Assembly (NCBI GenBank): GCA_016721565.1
Contig: JADKHW010000011.1
Span: forward strand, 18,251-82,250
DNA length: 64,000 nucleotides
Direction of reading: 5' to 3'
From: a bacterium
GTDB lineage: Bacteria > Electryoneota > RPQS01
Positions within the stretch are counted from its first letter, which is position 1. The number at the start of each line of letters is the position of its first letter. Shown piece by piece: positions 63,257-64,000 of the stretch. Below the pieces are notes generated by a model. The model was not told the DNA's origin. It was given only the letters and a program-made list of their open reading frames with translations, and did not search any database. The translations under genes were made by a program, and so were the position numbers.

Positions 63257-63442
63257 ATGCGTATGGACGCTGAACGCATTCGCCAAATTAGGCAGCGTAT
63301 GCAGCTTACACAAGAAGATTTCGCCCACCTGATTGGTGTGACCTTTTCCACGGTCAACCGTTGGGAAAACGGCAAATCCAGCCCGAACAGAATTGCCGCA
63401 AGACTCCTGTTCGGCCTCGAAAAGAAACTTAAACAGCAATAA
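63257..63442 (+). CDS. Small XRE-family DNA-binding protein
   Basis: 61 residues, little more than one helix-turn-helix domain: IRQIRQRMQLTQEDFAHLIG with FSTVNRWENGKSSPNRIAAR, ending FGLEKKLKQQ. The frame is open back to 63152, but the extra residues are not part of the fold; ATG 63257 (GGAT four bases upstream) or ATG 63263 are the candidates. It lies 2 bases before the CheW gene and is probably cotranscribed. Such short XRE proteins repress their own operon or nearby genes. Confidence 0.82.
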   Translation: MRMDAERIRQIRQRMQLTQEDFAHLIGVTFSTVNRWENGKSSPNRIAARLLFGLEKKLKQQ

Positions 63443-63444
63443 CT

Positions 63445-63897
63445 ATGGTTGCCGCTCCCCCTCGGCCTAACCGCCGCGCCGCCGCACCCGCTGCTCCCAG
63501 CACAAAGCTTGTTTGCTTTAGATTGGGAAGCTGGCGGTATGCTTTGAGCGTGGACGAGATTCAAGGCCTGTTCACGGGTTTGCCCTTGATTCCGAATACG
63601 GAACAAGGCTACTCCGGTCTCGTTCAGCTTGCACAGGGTCGCGTGCCTGTGATGGACTTGCGCAAGCATGCCAACCAATCGGCTGACCTTCCGACTGTCG
63701 CATTGGTTGAATATCACGGTGAATCGCTCGCGCTTGTGTTTGATCTCGCGGATGAAGTGATTCCGGTGAATCCGCGCGGACTGTTGAATACCGAGCTTGC
63801 GTGCTCGCCGCTGCCCGCCCGTGCGCGCACTGTGACAAAATATGGTGATGTTTTTTGGTTGAATATTCGTGAACTGATTAACTCGGAAATCTGCTGA
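63445..63897 (+). CDS. CheW-like domain protein
   Basis: 150 residues. An Ala/Pro-rich 20-residue start is followed by a CheW fold (KLVCFRLGSWRYALSVDEIQ, SGLVQLAQGRVPVMDLRKHA, SLALVFDLADEVIPVNPRGL). CheW couples receptors to the CheA kinase. No chemoreceptor or CheA is visible yet; the gene that follows may belong to the same pathway. Single CheW-like proteins also occur in non-motility signalling systems. Confidence 0.82.
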   Translation: MVAAPPRPNRRAAAPAAPSTKLVCFRLGSWRYALSVDEIQGLFTGLPLIPNTEQGYSGLVQLAQGRVPVMDLRKHANQSADLPTVALVEYHGESLALVFDLADEVIPVNPRGLLNTELACSPLPARARTVTKYGDVFWLNIRELINSEIC

Positions 63898-63912
63898 CCT
63901 TTTGGAGTATTG

Positions 63913-64000
63913 ATGAAGTCTGTGTCCCAAAATTTTGCCCATGTGGATCCGTCTGAAGCATTGCTCGTTGGAGATCCTGCCCGAACCAAGGAGATCTTGC
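63913..64000 (+). CDS. Start of an unidentified gene, cut by the window
   Basis: ATG at 63913 with GGAG about 7 bases upstream opens a frame that stays open to the window end: MKSVSQNFAHVDPSEALLVG then DPARTKEIL. Twenty-nine codons are too few to name the family. It follows the CheW gene by 15 bases on the same strand. Confidence 0.6.
   Translation, partial: MKSVSQNFAHVDPSEALLVGDPARTKEIL

Noticed and set aside
1..64000. tRNA or rRNA genes
   Set aside because: No cloverleaf-like segments with the T-loop consensus and no rRNA motifs were recognised on reading; a covariance-model scan would settle it.

Overview
The window comes from a Gram-negative bacterium of moderate GC content. It shows outer-membrane beta-barrels, LolC/E, lipoproteins with lipoboxes, TatC, and many secreted proteins ending in a Por/type IX secretion (T9SS) type A sorting domain (YPNPFN...GxYF...K). 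A PorU-like C25 peptidase sits next to a PorV-like barrel. This points to the FCB superphylum, probably one of its uncultivated lineages (Zixibacteria, KSB1 or Cloacimonadota-like), but no rRNA gene is present to fix the phylum.

Layout. 1-3.4 kb: mutS2 (5' end outside the window), a VOC protein, and a leaderless ArsR-like/AHSA1 pair. 3.4-13.4 kb, minus strand: a sorting-domain protein, then a long run from pgi through lipoproteins, glutathione peroxidase, membrane and family 2 glycosyltransferases and a FadL-like barrel to a 5'-nucleotidase. 13.5-21.6 kb, plus strand: a four-gene operon (PorU-like, PorV-like, fibronectin-type lipoprotein, SLBB protein) with its own sigma70-type promoter and terminator. 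21.7-24.4 kb: copper nitrite reductase nirK, a redoxin and two Rrf2 regulators sharing an 11-bp motif. 24.4-40.4 kb, minus strand: a membrane glycosyltransferase, lolC/E, lysS, a DUF5916 protein, a damaged SDR gene, GNAT, alr, a subtilase, prfB with its programmed frameshift, EamA, SpoIID and lysC. 40.4-52 kb: a head-to-tail array of six sorting-domain paralogs plus one lipoprotein, lying between lysC and dapB-dapA. 53.5-55.4 kb: a divergent NtrC-type regulator with its own -24/-12 promoter. 55.4-63 kb: palindromic repeats and two badly broken sorting-domain genes flanking queG, a queuosine-precursor transporter, tatC and a P-loop-like gene. The window ends with an XRE regulator, a CheW protein and the start of another gene.

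How the genes work together: the PorU/PorV-like pair is the likely export and attachment machinery for about ten sorting-domain substrates in the window. dapA, dapB and lysC belong to lysine/diaminopimelate synthesis. queG and the YhhQ-type transporter both serve queuosine. nirK, redoxin and the Fe-S-type Rrf2 proteins form a nitrogen-oxide module.

Caution: many genes are interrupted by single-base frameshifts, several of them in homopolymer runs, and two genes (dapB and an SDR) lack internal segments. Either the assembly carries indel errors or real decay is under way. Reconstructed spans are given for these genes.
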